Positions 46,250 through 56,922 of a stretch of 64,000 bases of DNA are shown here, piece after piece. Under the pieces are notes generated by a model that did not search any database, was not told the origin of the DNA, and saw only the letters and a list, made by a program, of their open reading frames with translations. This stretch comes from Datisca glomerata. Taxonomy: Eukaryota > Streptophyta > Magnoliopsida > Cucurbitales > Datiscaceae. The DNA lies in assembly GCA_003255025.1 (NCBI GenBank), contig QANY01007891.1:310001-374000 (forward strand). The letters are read 5' to 3'. How positions within the stretch are numbered: position 1 is the first letter of the stretch; each line of letters begins with the position of its first letter. A program made the position numbers and the translations under genes.

Positions 46250-48500
46250 AAAAGTTCAAAGAGTATAAGGCCTTGATTGAAAAGCAATTAGAAAAATAAA
46301 TCAAAACACTACGATCCGATCGTGGTGGAGAGTATTTGCTAGGAGAATTTGAAGACTTTCTTAAGAAAGAATGTATTCTTTCTTAGCTTACTACCCCTGG
46401 TATGCCACAGCAGAATAGTGTGTCAGAAAAAATGAATCGGACTCTGATGGATATAGTTAGCTCCATGATGAGTTACTCATCCCTCCAAAATTCCTTCTGG
46501 AGATATTCTTTGGAAACAACTACATATATTCTAAACCAAGTTTCGTCAAAGACCCTAGTACACCATATGAAAGATGGTATGAACGAAAGTCGTCTATTAA
46601 CCATTTTAAAATATGGGGGTGCCCAACACATGTTCTAAAATCGAAGATAGGCAAGTTGATCAGTTGTTCATAATTATGCATGTTCGTAAGATATCTTAAA
46701 GGAACGAAGGGATACATCTTCTACAGTACGGTTGACCGGAAACCATTCGTTAGCATGAATGCTCATTTTCCTTAAAAAGATTACATTAAAAGTGTACAGC
46801 CGAGAAGCACAATTGTGCTACAGAAATTATTGAGTGGGAGGACACCGACTCTCCAATCAGAAATTGTTTCTGATTCAATAATTGAAGAACCACGACAGGA
46901 GCCAGAGCCTATGGAGCCTCACTGTAGTGGGAAGGTTATGAGACAACCTGAGAGGTATATGTCCTATGGAGAAGCTTTGACAATTGTTTTAGATAAGGTC
47001 CTTGATGAACCTGTCTCCAACTCAGAGGTCATGACTGGTCCTGAAGCAAACTTATGGCAAGAAGTCATTAACGTTGAGATACATTCGATATACTCGAATG
47101 GTGTCTGGAAGCTTGTAGATCCTCTTGAAGGGGTAAAACCTGTAGGATGCAAATGGATCTATAAGAAGAAAAAATATCTGAATGAGAATGTAGAGACATT
47201 CAAAGCTTGGCTAGTAGCCAAGGGCTACACCCAAAAGGAAGGAAAAGACTTTGAATATACCTTCTTGCCAGTGGCCATGCTTAAATCCATCTGAATTCTT
47301 TTGTCCATCGTTGCTGCCCTTGATAATGTAATCTAGCAAATGGATGTCAAGACTACATTTTCTGAATGGCAATCTTGATGAGCGCATTTATATGGCTCAA
47401 CCAGACGGGTTCATAGAAAAAGTCCAAGAGGGTAAAGTTTACGAACTGCAGAAGTTCATTTATGTACTTAAGCAAGCGTCACGGTTGTGGAATACTAGAT
47501 TCGACGAAACTGTTAAGAACTATGGTTTTGAACAGTTAGTGGACGAGCTGATACATGAAGGGAATGTGATTTTTCTAGTCTTGTACGTAGATGATATTCT
47601 ACTCATTGGGAATAATGTAGGAAAATTATCTGATGTCATGATTTGGCTTGCAAAACAATTAGATATAAATGATCTTGGAGAAGCTGCATTTGTCTTAGGT
47701 ATTCAGATCTTTCGAGATAGGAAGAATAAACAATTGGCACTGTCTCAAGCATCTTATATTGATAAGGTGTTGGATTGCTTCAGTATTCAAAACTTCAAGA
47801 AAGGATTTCTTCTTTTTAAACATGGAATCAGTCTTTCTAAGGAACAATCTCCCAAGACTCCTCTAGAAGAGGAAAACATGAGAAAGATTTATTATGCTTC
47901 AGCCATAGGAAGTCTCAAGTATGCGATGCTTTGCACTAGGCTAGACATTTGCTATGCCGTGAGCTTGGTGAGTCATTTCTAATCTAATCCTGAAATTAAG
48001 CATTGGAATGTCGTCAAACATATTCTTAAGTATCTTCAGAGAACAAGGAATTATATGCTTGTGTATCCAGGTAGTGACTTGAATATGACGAGGTATACTA
48101 ATTCTGATTTCTAAGTTGATTAGGATTCCAGGTGGTCCATTTCAGGATCGGTGTTCATCCTGAATATTGGAGAAATATCGAGCAATCTTGCATTACTGAT
48201 TCTACCATGAAAGCTGAATATGTAGTAGTTTATGAACCTGCAAAGGAGGCTGTATGGTTTAGGAAGTTCTTGAAGACTTTAGAAGTTGTTCTAGACGCTA
48301 ACAAGCCCATGACACTTTATTATGATAATAGTGTGGTTGTAGCGAATTCTAGGGAACCAAGGAGCCACAAAAGATCCAAGCACATAGAGCTCACCTGATT
48401 AAAGAGATTGTTAAGCAAAAAAATGTTGTAGTTACACACATCAATGGTAAAAAACCTAGGAGATCCATTCACGAAGACTTTAAGCAGTAAAGTCTTTGAT
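46249..48500 (+). pseudogene. Copia Y integrase C-terminal part, reverse transcriptase and RNase H
   Basis: Integrase: LRSDRGGEYLLGEFEDFL (46309-46362; catalytic Asp) and PGMPQQNSVSEKMNRTLMD (46393-46449). RT: NGVWKLVDPLEGVKPVGCKW (47096-47155), LVAKGYTQKEG, a motif-A region with MDVKT (47341-47355), YVLKQASRLWN (47462-47494) and the YVDDILLIGNN box at 47587-47619. Then LSQASYIDKVLDCF and YASAIGSLKYAMLCTRLDIC (47893-47950). RNase H: DSTMKAEYVVVYEPAKEAVW (48200-48260), YYDNSVVVANSREPRSHKRS (48319-48378) and LGDPFTKTL-like. A short deletion or frameshift lies near 46640-46760. Inactive. Confidence 0.88.
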
Positions 48501-48561
48501 GTTCATCTGGAAGGTATGGGGATACGAGATTGTATACACCTACTTTAGTTCAAATGGAGGA

Positions 48562-50430
48562 TTTTTGAAATTATGTCCATAAAGATAGGGTGTAATAACT
48601 ATTTATGAGTATTTAGTTATTTCTTTGACATTTTGTATCATTGAATTTTATGAATGAATGAAAGTTTTTCTTTTAATTAAAGTGTGTTTATAATTTACTC
48701 AAATCCTAGAACTATTGTCAAAGTAAAAAGAGTAAAAAGTCTGAAGGGTCTTCCAGACAAACTTTTCTGAAATAATTCAGAACATTATTCGCAGTCTTAG
48801 GATCGACTGGGTAATCGAGTCTAATTACAATTATTAGGTTGAACCAAAAGATGTCAGTCTTAGGGCATGAAAGTGGGAACTCTAATAGTTGATCTAGTCA
48901 TGTTGTAGAACATGTAGAATAGACTAGTAACAAATTAGTTTGGAGTAAGACCGTTTATCTAGCTCTAAATCTAATCGTTACATCTTAAGGGTATTTTCAT
49001 AATTACTTTAATTCTGAGGTGAATACAAAACTTGAAATTGTTAGTTACGATCTTTAATACATCAAATGAGTGAGTTCAAATTACCGGATAATAACTTGGA
49101 TGTTGAGATTGTGATTCAAATATGTTGGAGTTGTGTAATTCACAGATATGGAAATTCGTGGTTAGATTACAAATGCAACAATATGACCTTATGCTTTATT
49201 GATTGGTGTGTGAATAAATTAATTTGGCAAGGTACTCGATGAAATGTATCATTGAGTAAGATATGGAGAATTGTACAAGACAATTCACTATTATGTCTTT
49301 CTTATTCACAATCAATAAAAGAGTTACTAAAATAATAAGGGAGGTAAAACTATAATTTTACATCACACTCTTGTTACTGATATTCATTAAGGGAAATATG
49401 TTAGAAATTTTGTGGACCGTGAAATAAAAGTGTTTATTTGCACCAACAAAAAATGTAGTGCGCATGAATCGAGAGTTGATTCGACATCGAACCTATAGTA
49501 GAGTAGTACGATGTCAGGATTAAATAGTTTGAGAATTTATAGAGATAAATTGACCAGGTATTTGAGTCATATAGCTTTATTCATGTAGGCCCATTCGATC
49601 TTAGGAATAGCTTATGAGAAGAGAAATAGAAGAAACAACATCAGTTGGACCGAAATGTGTTTTGAGCCAATGTGTATTTCCTAAACCCATATATGATGGG
49701 TGTTGTCACTTAATTAGTGAAGAGCAATTAATTGATGTTCAAACTAATGAACTTATTATTTTATAATTATTAAATAATTAGTAAATAAGAGAAATTAATT
49801 AATTAATTGATGAAGATCAATTTAAATTAATCATTTGGGGTTGATGAATTTGGACACAATATTTACTTTAATGGGAGATGAAATTTTCAGCAATTATAGA
49901 TTATGGAGGTGAATTTACATGGGGTACATGTTAAAATTCCAAAATTATTATATAAGGGATGGCATTAGGGTTGCCTCCCTAAGTGTGTTGACACAACCCT
50001 AATCACACAGAGCATGAAAAGGTTTCTCTTTTCCTCTCCTACTGTTGCTGCTGAATTCATAGAGGAGGAAAATAAATTTTTCTACCTTTGAGAGCACACG
50101 TCAGTTCCTAACGACATCCTTGTGAGATATACTTCTGAATCCAACCAGTGTTTGTTGATGCGAAGACTAATTGAAGTTCTTGGATCTGAAGATCAAAGAA
50201 CACGAAGCATTTAATAAGGATTTCACCAATTCAGAAAATCTCCGATACAACAAAAAGGTATAAATCATTTTTACCTCTTTTGAATACGTTTAACTCTGTA
50301 TGCATAACCGGATGTATGATTTCAATATTTAATATGATCAAATTGGTTGGTGTAAATTTTTTTTATATTTCACCCACGAACTGTTCGTGGTTGAATGATT
50401 TTTTCTCAAATTTTAAAATCCGATCCAACA
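48562..50430 (+). repeat. 3' LTR of copia element Y
   Basis: About 1.87 kb; it ends CCGATCCAACA at 50430. From 48927 to the end it matches, in reverse complement, 61934-63466. A TATA-like TTATATAAG lies at 49948-49956. The left border is placed after the purine tract and is approximate. Nothing else is encoded in it. Confidence 0.8.
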
Positions 50431-51814
50431 GTAACATCTGGAAGAAGTTCACCTAGGTCTTTGCTAAGTTTGGTGGAAGAAGTAGTAAGTGTCGCATAGA
50501 TCATTGCCTCTGTCGTATTAGACATATGCAGGAGGTCAGTGATGTATCTAGCTTGCAATATATGTAGACCAAATTCATTCTGGATGACAGATATGCCAAG
50601 GAAATGTTGCAGTTGGCTAAGATCTTTGAGAGCAATGGTTTTATTCAATTCAATGATTAACCGAGACATATATAAAGGATCATTGAGAGTGAGGAGGATT
50701 TCATCAGCATAAACTAAAATGAAGACTATTCTATGAGGTTGATGAAGCATAATGGAGAATGATATGATTTTTAGACCTGAAAGCCTTTGTGAAGGAATGT
50801 GAGTTTGAGTTTGTCATACCAGGTCCTAAGATTCTGTTTGAGGCCATAAAGTTTCATCTTTAGCCTACAAACTAAGAGGGTGGGTTTGACTTATGATCCT
50901 TCAAGTTGAGTCATGTATACTATTTCAAAGAGGGAGCCATGCGAAAATGCATTTTTGACATCAAGTTACCTCACTTCCCACTTGTGAGTAAGAGACAAGA
51001 TGAGAACTAGCTTGACTGTCACAGGTTTCACCATTGAACTAAAAGTTTCTGAGTAGCCTAGGCTAGGGGTTTGGTGGAAACCCTTGGCAATCAGGTCTTG
51101 GTTTGAACCTCTAGATGGAGCCATCAAGATTTAGTTTTAACTTGAATACCCACTTATTACCAACAACATTCATATAAGGTTGGTATGGAATTAAGGTCCA
51201 AGTTTGGTTATGCATATGAGCCTGATACTTAGTGTCTATTGCTTGTTTCTAGGTTGGATGTTGGAGAGCAACTTTGACAGATTTTGGTTCAAAGTGGTCA
51301 GTTAGTGAATTGGTAACAAGATAGGATTTTGGTTTGTAGGTCTTTACTTTTGACCTTGTGAGCGTGTTATGAATGTTTGTTGTGGGAGGTTGACAAGGGA
51401 AGTTAGTGGGTTGAGTGGCACTAGCAAGAGTGAAAGTTTCACGTGCAATACTGTTAGGTGAAGAAACATGAAAAAATGTGAGATGTTACCAGAGTTTGGA
51501 GCCTCAAAAGATATGCTGTCATGAGATGAAGGAACCAGAGGATACTGAGCAGCAACAACACCCAATAAGGGGAGAGGGGATGGAATTGGCCATGTTGGAG
51601 AAACAAAAGCATGTAGGGATTGTGAAGATGTACCTTTCAAGAAACCATGTTTGAAAGGGAATGGAGACACATCAAACACAACATTTATGATAGTAAACAT
51701 TTTTCTAGTAGGATGCAAACATATGTTGCCTTTGTGTAGAGAACAGTAACCTAGAAATACACACAAGTGAGACCTAAACTCAAGTTTGTGCCTATTCTAG
51801 GGTCTGAGAGCAGC
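50431..51814 (-). pseudogene. Copia Z, middle part: reverse transcriptase and integrase C-terminal part
   Basis: Reading leftwards from 51814: CVFLGYCSLHKGNICLHP (about 51763-51705), the end of the integrase, then FDVSPFPFK. RT remnants follow: a KWVFKLKL-like block near 51160-51130, a motif-A region (QLDVKNAF-like) near 50970-50940, YGLKQNLR-like near 50865-50830, and LVYADEILLT (50714-50685) in place of the YVDD box. The RT C-terminal part continues (LSQLQHFLGI, YITDLLHMSN) to 50431, where the LTR of Y cuts it off. It continues the Z fragment at 55236-56623, with an Athila element and a deletion in between. Confidence 0.8.
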
Positions 51815-53101
51815 TGATGAGTGTGTTTCACACTCATATTTTAGTTAATCTTAACTTTAATTTTATTGATTCTTTTAGATTTATTGTTTAATTTATTTTT
51901 GTTTTCTTTTTATTTTAGTACGTAAATTATTCTTGTGCATTTGAGTTGATTTTAAAAGACTTGGAAGGAAAAAATGCAAAGAAATCGAGAAAAGGATGGA
52001 CGTGGGCAGAAGGACCAACGTCATGACTGGACATCACGATGTTGGGCACTGGCAAACAACTGCCAGCTGCCAGTGCTGGTCGCTGGCATCATGCCAGCGC
52101 CCCAACGCTGGGAGTTGGCTAGCTAGACAGTAAGCTAGTGTCGTGACGCTGGCTTCCAGTGTCACAACGCTAGGGTGATAACATTTTCCACTTTTTTTCT
52201 TCTATTTTATCATTATCGAACCCTAGGGTATAAATGAAATATTTTAGGTATTTTTTAGGACTTTTGGATGTGGGAGGTAGAGGAGAAATCTTTTTAGGAG
52301 GAAACAAAGACGAATCTAATCGGGAGATGGATCTTAACTTTAATTTATCCTCAAATATAGTTTTTTCTTCTCTTTTTCTTTATGTTCATGAATATTATTA
52401 GGATATTTTTTTATTCTAGTATGTTCTAAATTTCATATCTAAGGCTATGACGTAGCCAAACCATGATTATTAAAAAAATTTGATTTTCAATTCAATTGAT
52501 GTTTATTCAGTATTATTGAGTGTTATAATCCGTTCTTAATGCTTGTGATCATATTGTCAACAATTATATGATTTTAGATTTAATTCTGAGATTGAGAAGT
52601 GATGATTAAATTTACTCTTTGTTTATAACAACATTAGAATTTCATAAGTTAGAGATAATTATGGATCTGGTGTAGCAATTATAATTTTTTGTGCTTAATG
52701 AGTTTCGATTTATTTAATCTTGACAAAAATATGAGATTTTTATTTATGATTCATTGTTATCAATACTTGAGAATGATTGATAATTATTTTAGAGAAATTC
52801 ACTGTCAATAATTTGATAAACATTGATTGATTGAGTTTCAAAATATTGAGCATGTTTGGTTTGGTAGATCAGAATTACTAGATCTTTTATCTATTCAAAT
52901 TTGAATTATTTATCATTATCAAATCTTAATCATTTTAGTTTAATTAAAACTCCCAATTTTTTCTCATTTTCAATTAGAATTAAGGTCTAGTTAATTTCAA
53001 TATTTTAATATCAATCAATCTCGTGGACGATATCTTATTTTTATAGAAATTTATTACTTGGCGGCGACTGTGTACACTTGCACTATAGAAAAATCATAAC
53101 A
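51815..53101 (+). repeat. 5' LTR of the Athila-type element
   Basis: 1287 bases from TGATGAGTGTG to CATAACA. It contains a GC-rich block (52000-52175) of repeated CCAGC/GCTGG and CGTCRTGAC-like phrases, unusual in this AT-rich window. It aligns, inverted, with the solo LTR at 32568-33994. Confidence 0.85.
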
Positions 53102-53104
53102 AAT

Positions 53105-53125
53105 TTCTGACGCTGTTGCCGGGGA
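53105..53125 (+). promoter_or_regulatory. Primer-binding site of the Athila-type element
   Basis: CTGACGCTGTTGCCGGGGA resembles the TGGCGCCGTTGCCGGGGA phrase that follows the 5' LTR of plant Athila and related Ty3/gypsy elements, with a few changes. Confidence 0.8.
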
Positions 53126-53232
53126 TTGATTTTGTTTATTAATATGGGAGTTACGCATCCTTAATTTTACTTCGACTCTTAATATTTTTAATTTAGGTTG
53201 TTTACTATTTTGAATTTCAGGCATTTTCTAAG

Positions 53233-54720
53233 ATGAATGAGAAAAATTGGATGCTTCTAAACAACCTCAAGAAACCATGAAAGACGCTAGAGAAAATCCT
53301 AAAATTGTGAGAAACCAAAATAACTAGACAATTCGGGGTTATGTTATGGCAGTGGTTAATGAGGTCACGTCTGCTATTCAACGCCCTATTATTAATGCCA
53401 ACAATTTTGAGATTAAGCCGGCTATCATACACATAGTGCAAGCAAATCAATTTAGTGACATGCCTAATGATGATCCAAATGTTCACATAGCCACCTTCCT
53501 CGAACAAAGTACAACAATGTCTCAACTGATTTTTTTTAGATTATTCCCATTTTCACTTCGAGATAAGACTAAGAGTTGGTTGAACTCTTTACCCGCTGGA
53601 TCAATCACCACTTGGAATGGACTTTCTGAGAAGTTTTTGGCTAAATTCTTTCCATTAGCTAAAACAACCCAGATGAGGAACAAAATCACTACTTTTTTCC
53701 AATATGATATGAAGTCTCTTTATGAAGCTTGGGAGAGGTTTAAAGAGATGTTAAGAGGATGCCCACATCATGGACTCCCTGGATGGCTACAAGTCAGAAA
53801 TTTCTACAATGCTTTGAGAAATCCAACGAGGACACTAGTGGATACAACAACAGAAGGAGCTTTAATGGGAAAAACACATGAGGAGGCTTATGCTTTGCTT
53901 AAAGAAACGGTTGTTAATTCCTATTCATGGAGTTCATGAAGTCAATGCTCTTACCGCTCTTACTGCTCAAGTAGCTACACTGTCCAAGCAATTAAGCTCT
54001 TTCACCGCCAATGTTAGTCTTATTCATCTTCACATAAAGTTTGTACTTTGTGCAATGGACCTCATCTAAGTACTAAATGTCAAGCAAGTAATCATTTTTC
54101 TCCTTCTCAATTAGAACATGTTAATTTTATTGAGAATTACAACATGCTGAATAACCCATTGTCCCACACTTATAACCAAGTGTGGTGAAATCACCCAAAA
54201 TTCTCTTGGAAGAATAGTGAGAATGTGATTAATACACCGATTACTACTCAACCTCATTTTCAACCTCAACAACGTAAATTATTTTTAGAAGATACTCTTA
54301 CCCAGCTCACAGTCAATACTACTCAATTTATGGCAAGAACATATGCTACACTTTAGTGGCAAGAAATAAGTATTCAGAGTCAAGCTACATTTATTCAAAA
54401 TTTGGAGCTTCAAATTGGTCAACTATAAAAAATACTCACTCAATTACCACAAGGTTCTCTACCGAGCAACACCGAGATGAATCCAAAAGAACAAGTAAAC
54501 GTCATTACTCTTCACACTGGCAAAGAGTTAGTAGGACCTCAGAAAGCCATTATTGAAATTTCTCAGCCAATTGAAGCAGAAGCTGAAACAATGGGTGTTG
54601 ATCTTACCAAGAGCTCAAAAAAGAAGGAAGGAAAGTCTAAGTCAAAGCTCTTTCTTGATAATCTCCACCATATGTTCCACCTATTTCATACCTTCATCGG
54701 TTCTAAAATCAGAAATTAAA
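53233..54720 (+). pseudogene. Athila-type gag
   Basis: The open part 53346-53939 reads NNFEIKPAIIHIVQANQFS, then PNDDPNVHIATFLE, LFPFSLRDKTKSWLNSLPAG, FPLAKTTQMRN and SLYEAWERFKEMLRGCPHHG. This is the retrotransposon gag domain (PF03732 type) as found in Athila elements. A short deletion after ATFLEQ removes part of the usual sequence. The C-terminal half (53940-54720) is frameshifted with many stops: Cys/His codons near 54030-54070, a Gln/Thr-rich stretch (54240-54480), and a Lys-rich part (54600-54660). Confidence 0.88.
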
Positions 54721-54894
54721 CAAACAATTTTCTAAGTTTCTTGATGTGTTTAGGAAACTACATATAAATATCCCTTTTGTTGATGCTTTGGAACAAATGT
54801 GGAGCTATGGAAAATTCATGAAGTCTCTCAAATAAGAGAAAGCTAGAGGAGTATGAGACAGTTGCACTTACTGAGCAGTGTAGTGTTATCTTGT

Positions 54895-55235
54895 AGAATA
54901 AATTGCCTCTGAAAATAAAAGACCCTGAGAGTTTTACTATTCCTTGCACCATTGGGAATTCATATTTTGAAAAGACTTGAAGCTAAGTCTTGGAGAAGCT
55001 AAGCCCACGACGGTATCTTTACAGTTAGCTGATAGGTCTATCAGATATCCATTGGGGATTATTGAGGATGTTTTGGTAAATGTGGATAAATTTATTTTCC
55101 TAGCTGATTCTGTTGTACTTGACATGGAGGAAAACCAATAAATTTGAATTATTCATGGTAGACCATTCTTAGCTATGGGAAGAACCTTTATTGATGTGCA
55201 AAAATGAGAACTTATTTTGAGAGTGCAAGAAGATT
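54895..55235 (+). pseudogene. Athila-type aspartic protease remnant
   Basis: Frames read KDPGSFTIPCTIG (54918-54955), LQLADRSIRYPLGIIEDVLV (55020-55078), then DKFIF and IIHGRPFLAMGRTFIDVQ (55147-55200). This is the usual Ty3/gypsy protease segment. The active-site Asp-Ser-Gly/Asp-Leu-Gly region near 54960-55000 is damaged, and a stop at 55206 follows. Confidence 0.8.
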
Positions 55236-56623
55236 AAATACAACCATGGACCTTCTTGGAATAAAAACTGATCTAGTGAAGACCTTAGATAGTGGACTAG
55301 GCCTACTACTTGGAAAGCTAACATATCTAGAAGACTAACAGAGACTGGTATCATTGTGCAATAGAAGTTAATAGGTGAGTGTTGTTGCTTTGGTGCCCTC
55401 AGGTTCAAAAAGATCATAAAGCCCATCTCTAAGTCTCATTTTAAGTAGGATCATCCATGTTGCTTTGTCCTTCATAAAACATTAAAAATAGTGAAATTCA
55501 ACAAATACAGGGTTATCTTGGCAAAGTTTAGTAACACTGATTAAGCTTTTGGCAATACCAGTCACTCTAAGAATAGATTTTACGTTTAAAGGGTATAAAC
55601 AGGTGTTTAAGCTACCAGTACCAGTGTGAGTTATTCTAAGGTTCTCACCATTACCAACTGTGAGTGTATTATCAATACCTTGATATTCATTGTTGATGTT
55701 GAGTATGTTCATATCAGCAGTGACATGGCGAGTAGCACCACTGTCAGCAAATTAGGGTCCATCAGATCTAGCTTCTGATCTTGCCATATGAGAATGAGGT
55801 GTTTGGTGCATTGTCTGATAAGGTACATGCCCAAAATTCTATCATAAAGTCTAGGAAAACCTTGTCCATGCACAAGATTTTCTTAAGGAGTGACTTGGTA
55901 CCCTCTGTCAAACCTATGTCAACAACTTGTGGCAGTGGCTTTCATTGAAGCTTCTTTTTTATAGTTTAATTTGGCTAGGCTAGTCTAATGTATCATCAAC
56001 TTGGACTGAACTTCTTCTATGGTTAAGCTGTCAGGTCTTGATGTTATGTGAAATACTACAAGATCAAAATTTGATGGCATTCCATTCAAGATATGCACAA
56101 TGAGGTCCTGATCACTAATATGATCTCCAACAGTAAGTTAACTGTCACTAATTCCCCTCATTATGTCAAAATATTCAGTCACTAACCTGTTTTCTTTGGC
56201 AGTATTGTATAGGGAGTTCTTGAGTTCCAGAAGTTTGGCTTTAGATCTGTTAGCAGAGGACCTTTCCAGAGTATACCAAAGACTCCTTGAGGTTTCATAT
56301 TGAAGAATCGATCTCAGCACATGATCACTCATTGTAGATCTAAGCCAACTGAGGACTAATAGTTCCTGTCTGAGCCACTGAATATAGACTAGATTGAGAC
56401 TGCCATCATCTAGATTTTGAACAGGTCGTGATTCAACATTCATTATGTAATCAGTGAGTCCATGGCCAATAATGAAAGGAACAACTTGTGATTTCTAGAG
56501 AATATAGCCTTCTCTTTCTAATTTCATTGATAGAGTTGATCTTAGTGTATTGGCAAAGGGGCTTAACTCGATAGGCTACCTTCGTGTATTTTCAACCGTG
56601 TCTCTGTTTTGAGAGCTCATTTC
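55236..56623 (-). pseudogene. Copia Z, 5' part: gag and protease
   Basis: Reading leftwards from 56620: MSSQNRDTVENTRR, then a gag with LVYIQWLRQELLVLSWLRSTM, RSLWYTLERSS, KAKLLELKNSLYN and VTEYFDIMRGISD (56390-56140), the UBN2-type copia gag. A zinc-knuckle region was not clearly found (55900-56130). The protease DSGATRH-like site is near 55755-55735, followed by LNTCLYPLNVKSILRVTGIAKSLISVTKLC (within 55620-55530), the usual copia block before integrase. Down to 55236 lies a damaged pre-integrase part. The true 5' end of Z (LTR, primer site) is at 43314-43697 on the opposite strand. Confidence 0.8.
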
Positions 56624-56922
56624 TGTTGAACAAACATTAAATGTTATGTTTTAGTGGGTTTTTTCAATTAGAAGTTACAATTTAGAAGTTAGTGGAAACA
56701 TAAAAGGTCAAGAGTCTTTGTAGATGAAAGGTTTGTAGATGAAAGGCCAAGGGGTGATAGATTTAATTATTTTTCAGTTTTTTTTTGCAAGAGTAGAGTC
56801 TATATAAAGGCCTTGTTGAGTTCATTGGAAAACACAACTTAGAGGAATACAAAAGTTAAATATTTCAAGTGAGTTTTTAGTTTACAAGTGAGTTTTTAGT
56901 TTACAAATTGGTATAAAAGCCA
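56624..56922 (+). repeat. 5' LTR of copia element X and primer site
   Basis: LTR 56624-56905 (282 bases; TGTTGAACAAAC...TTTACA) with the TATA-like TCTATATAAAGG at 56799-56810. The primer site TTGGTATAAAAGCC (56908-56921) differs at two places from TTGGTATCAGAGCC. Relative to the 3' LTR it carries a small direct duplication (GTAGATGAAAGG twice, 56719-56750). Confidence 0.9.

Larger units (their letters stand above)
46249..50430 (+). mobile_element. 3' half of copia element Y (integrase C-terminal part, RT, RNase H, 3' LTR)
   Basis: Starts inside integrase with EKFKEYKA at 46249 and runs through RT and RNase H to about 48500, followed by a degenerate purine tract (AATGGAGGAT, 48553-48562) and a 3' LTR to 50430. 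The first half of the same element lies on the - strand at 58665-61933 with its LTR at 61934-63466. Y was inserted in the RT region of element Z (50431 onward). Confidence 0.9.
51815..55235 (+). mobile_element. Truncated Athila-type Ty3/gypsy element (LTR, primer site, gag, protease)
   Basis: 5' LTR 51815-53101, primer site, gag and protease, then an abrupt switch to - strand Z sequence near 55235. RT, RNase H, integrase and 3' LTR are missing, as is the matching integrase core of Z, so one deletion probably removed both. It lies inside Z: both flanks are Z in the same orientation. Confidence 0.85.
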
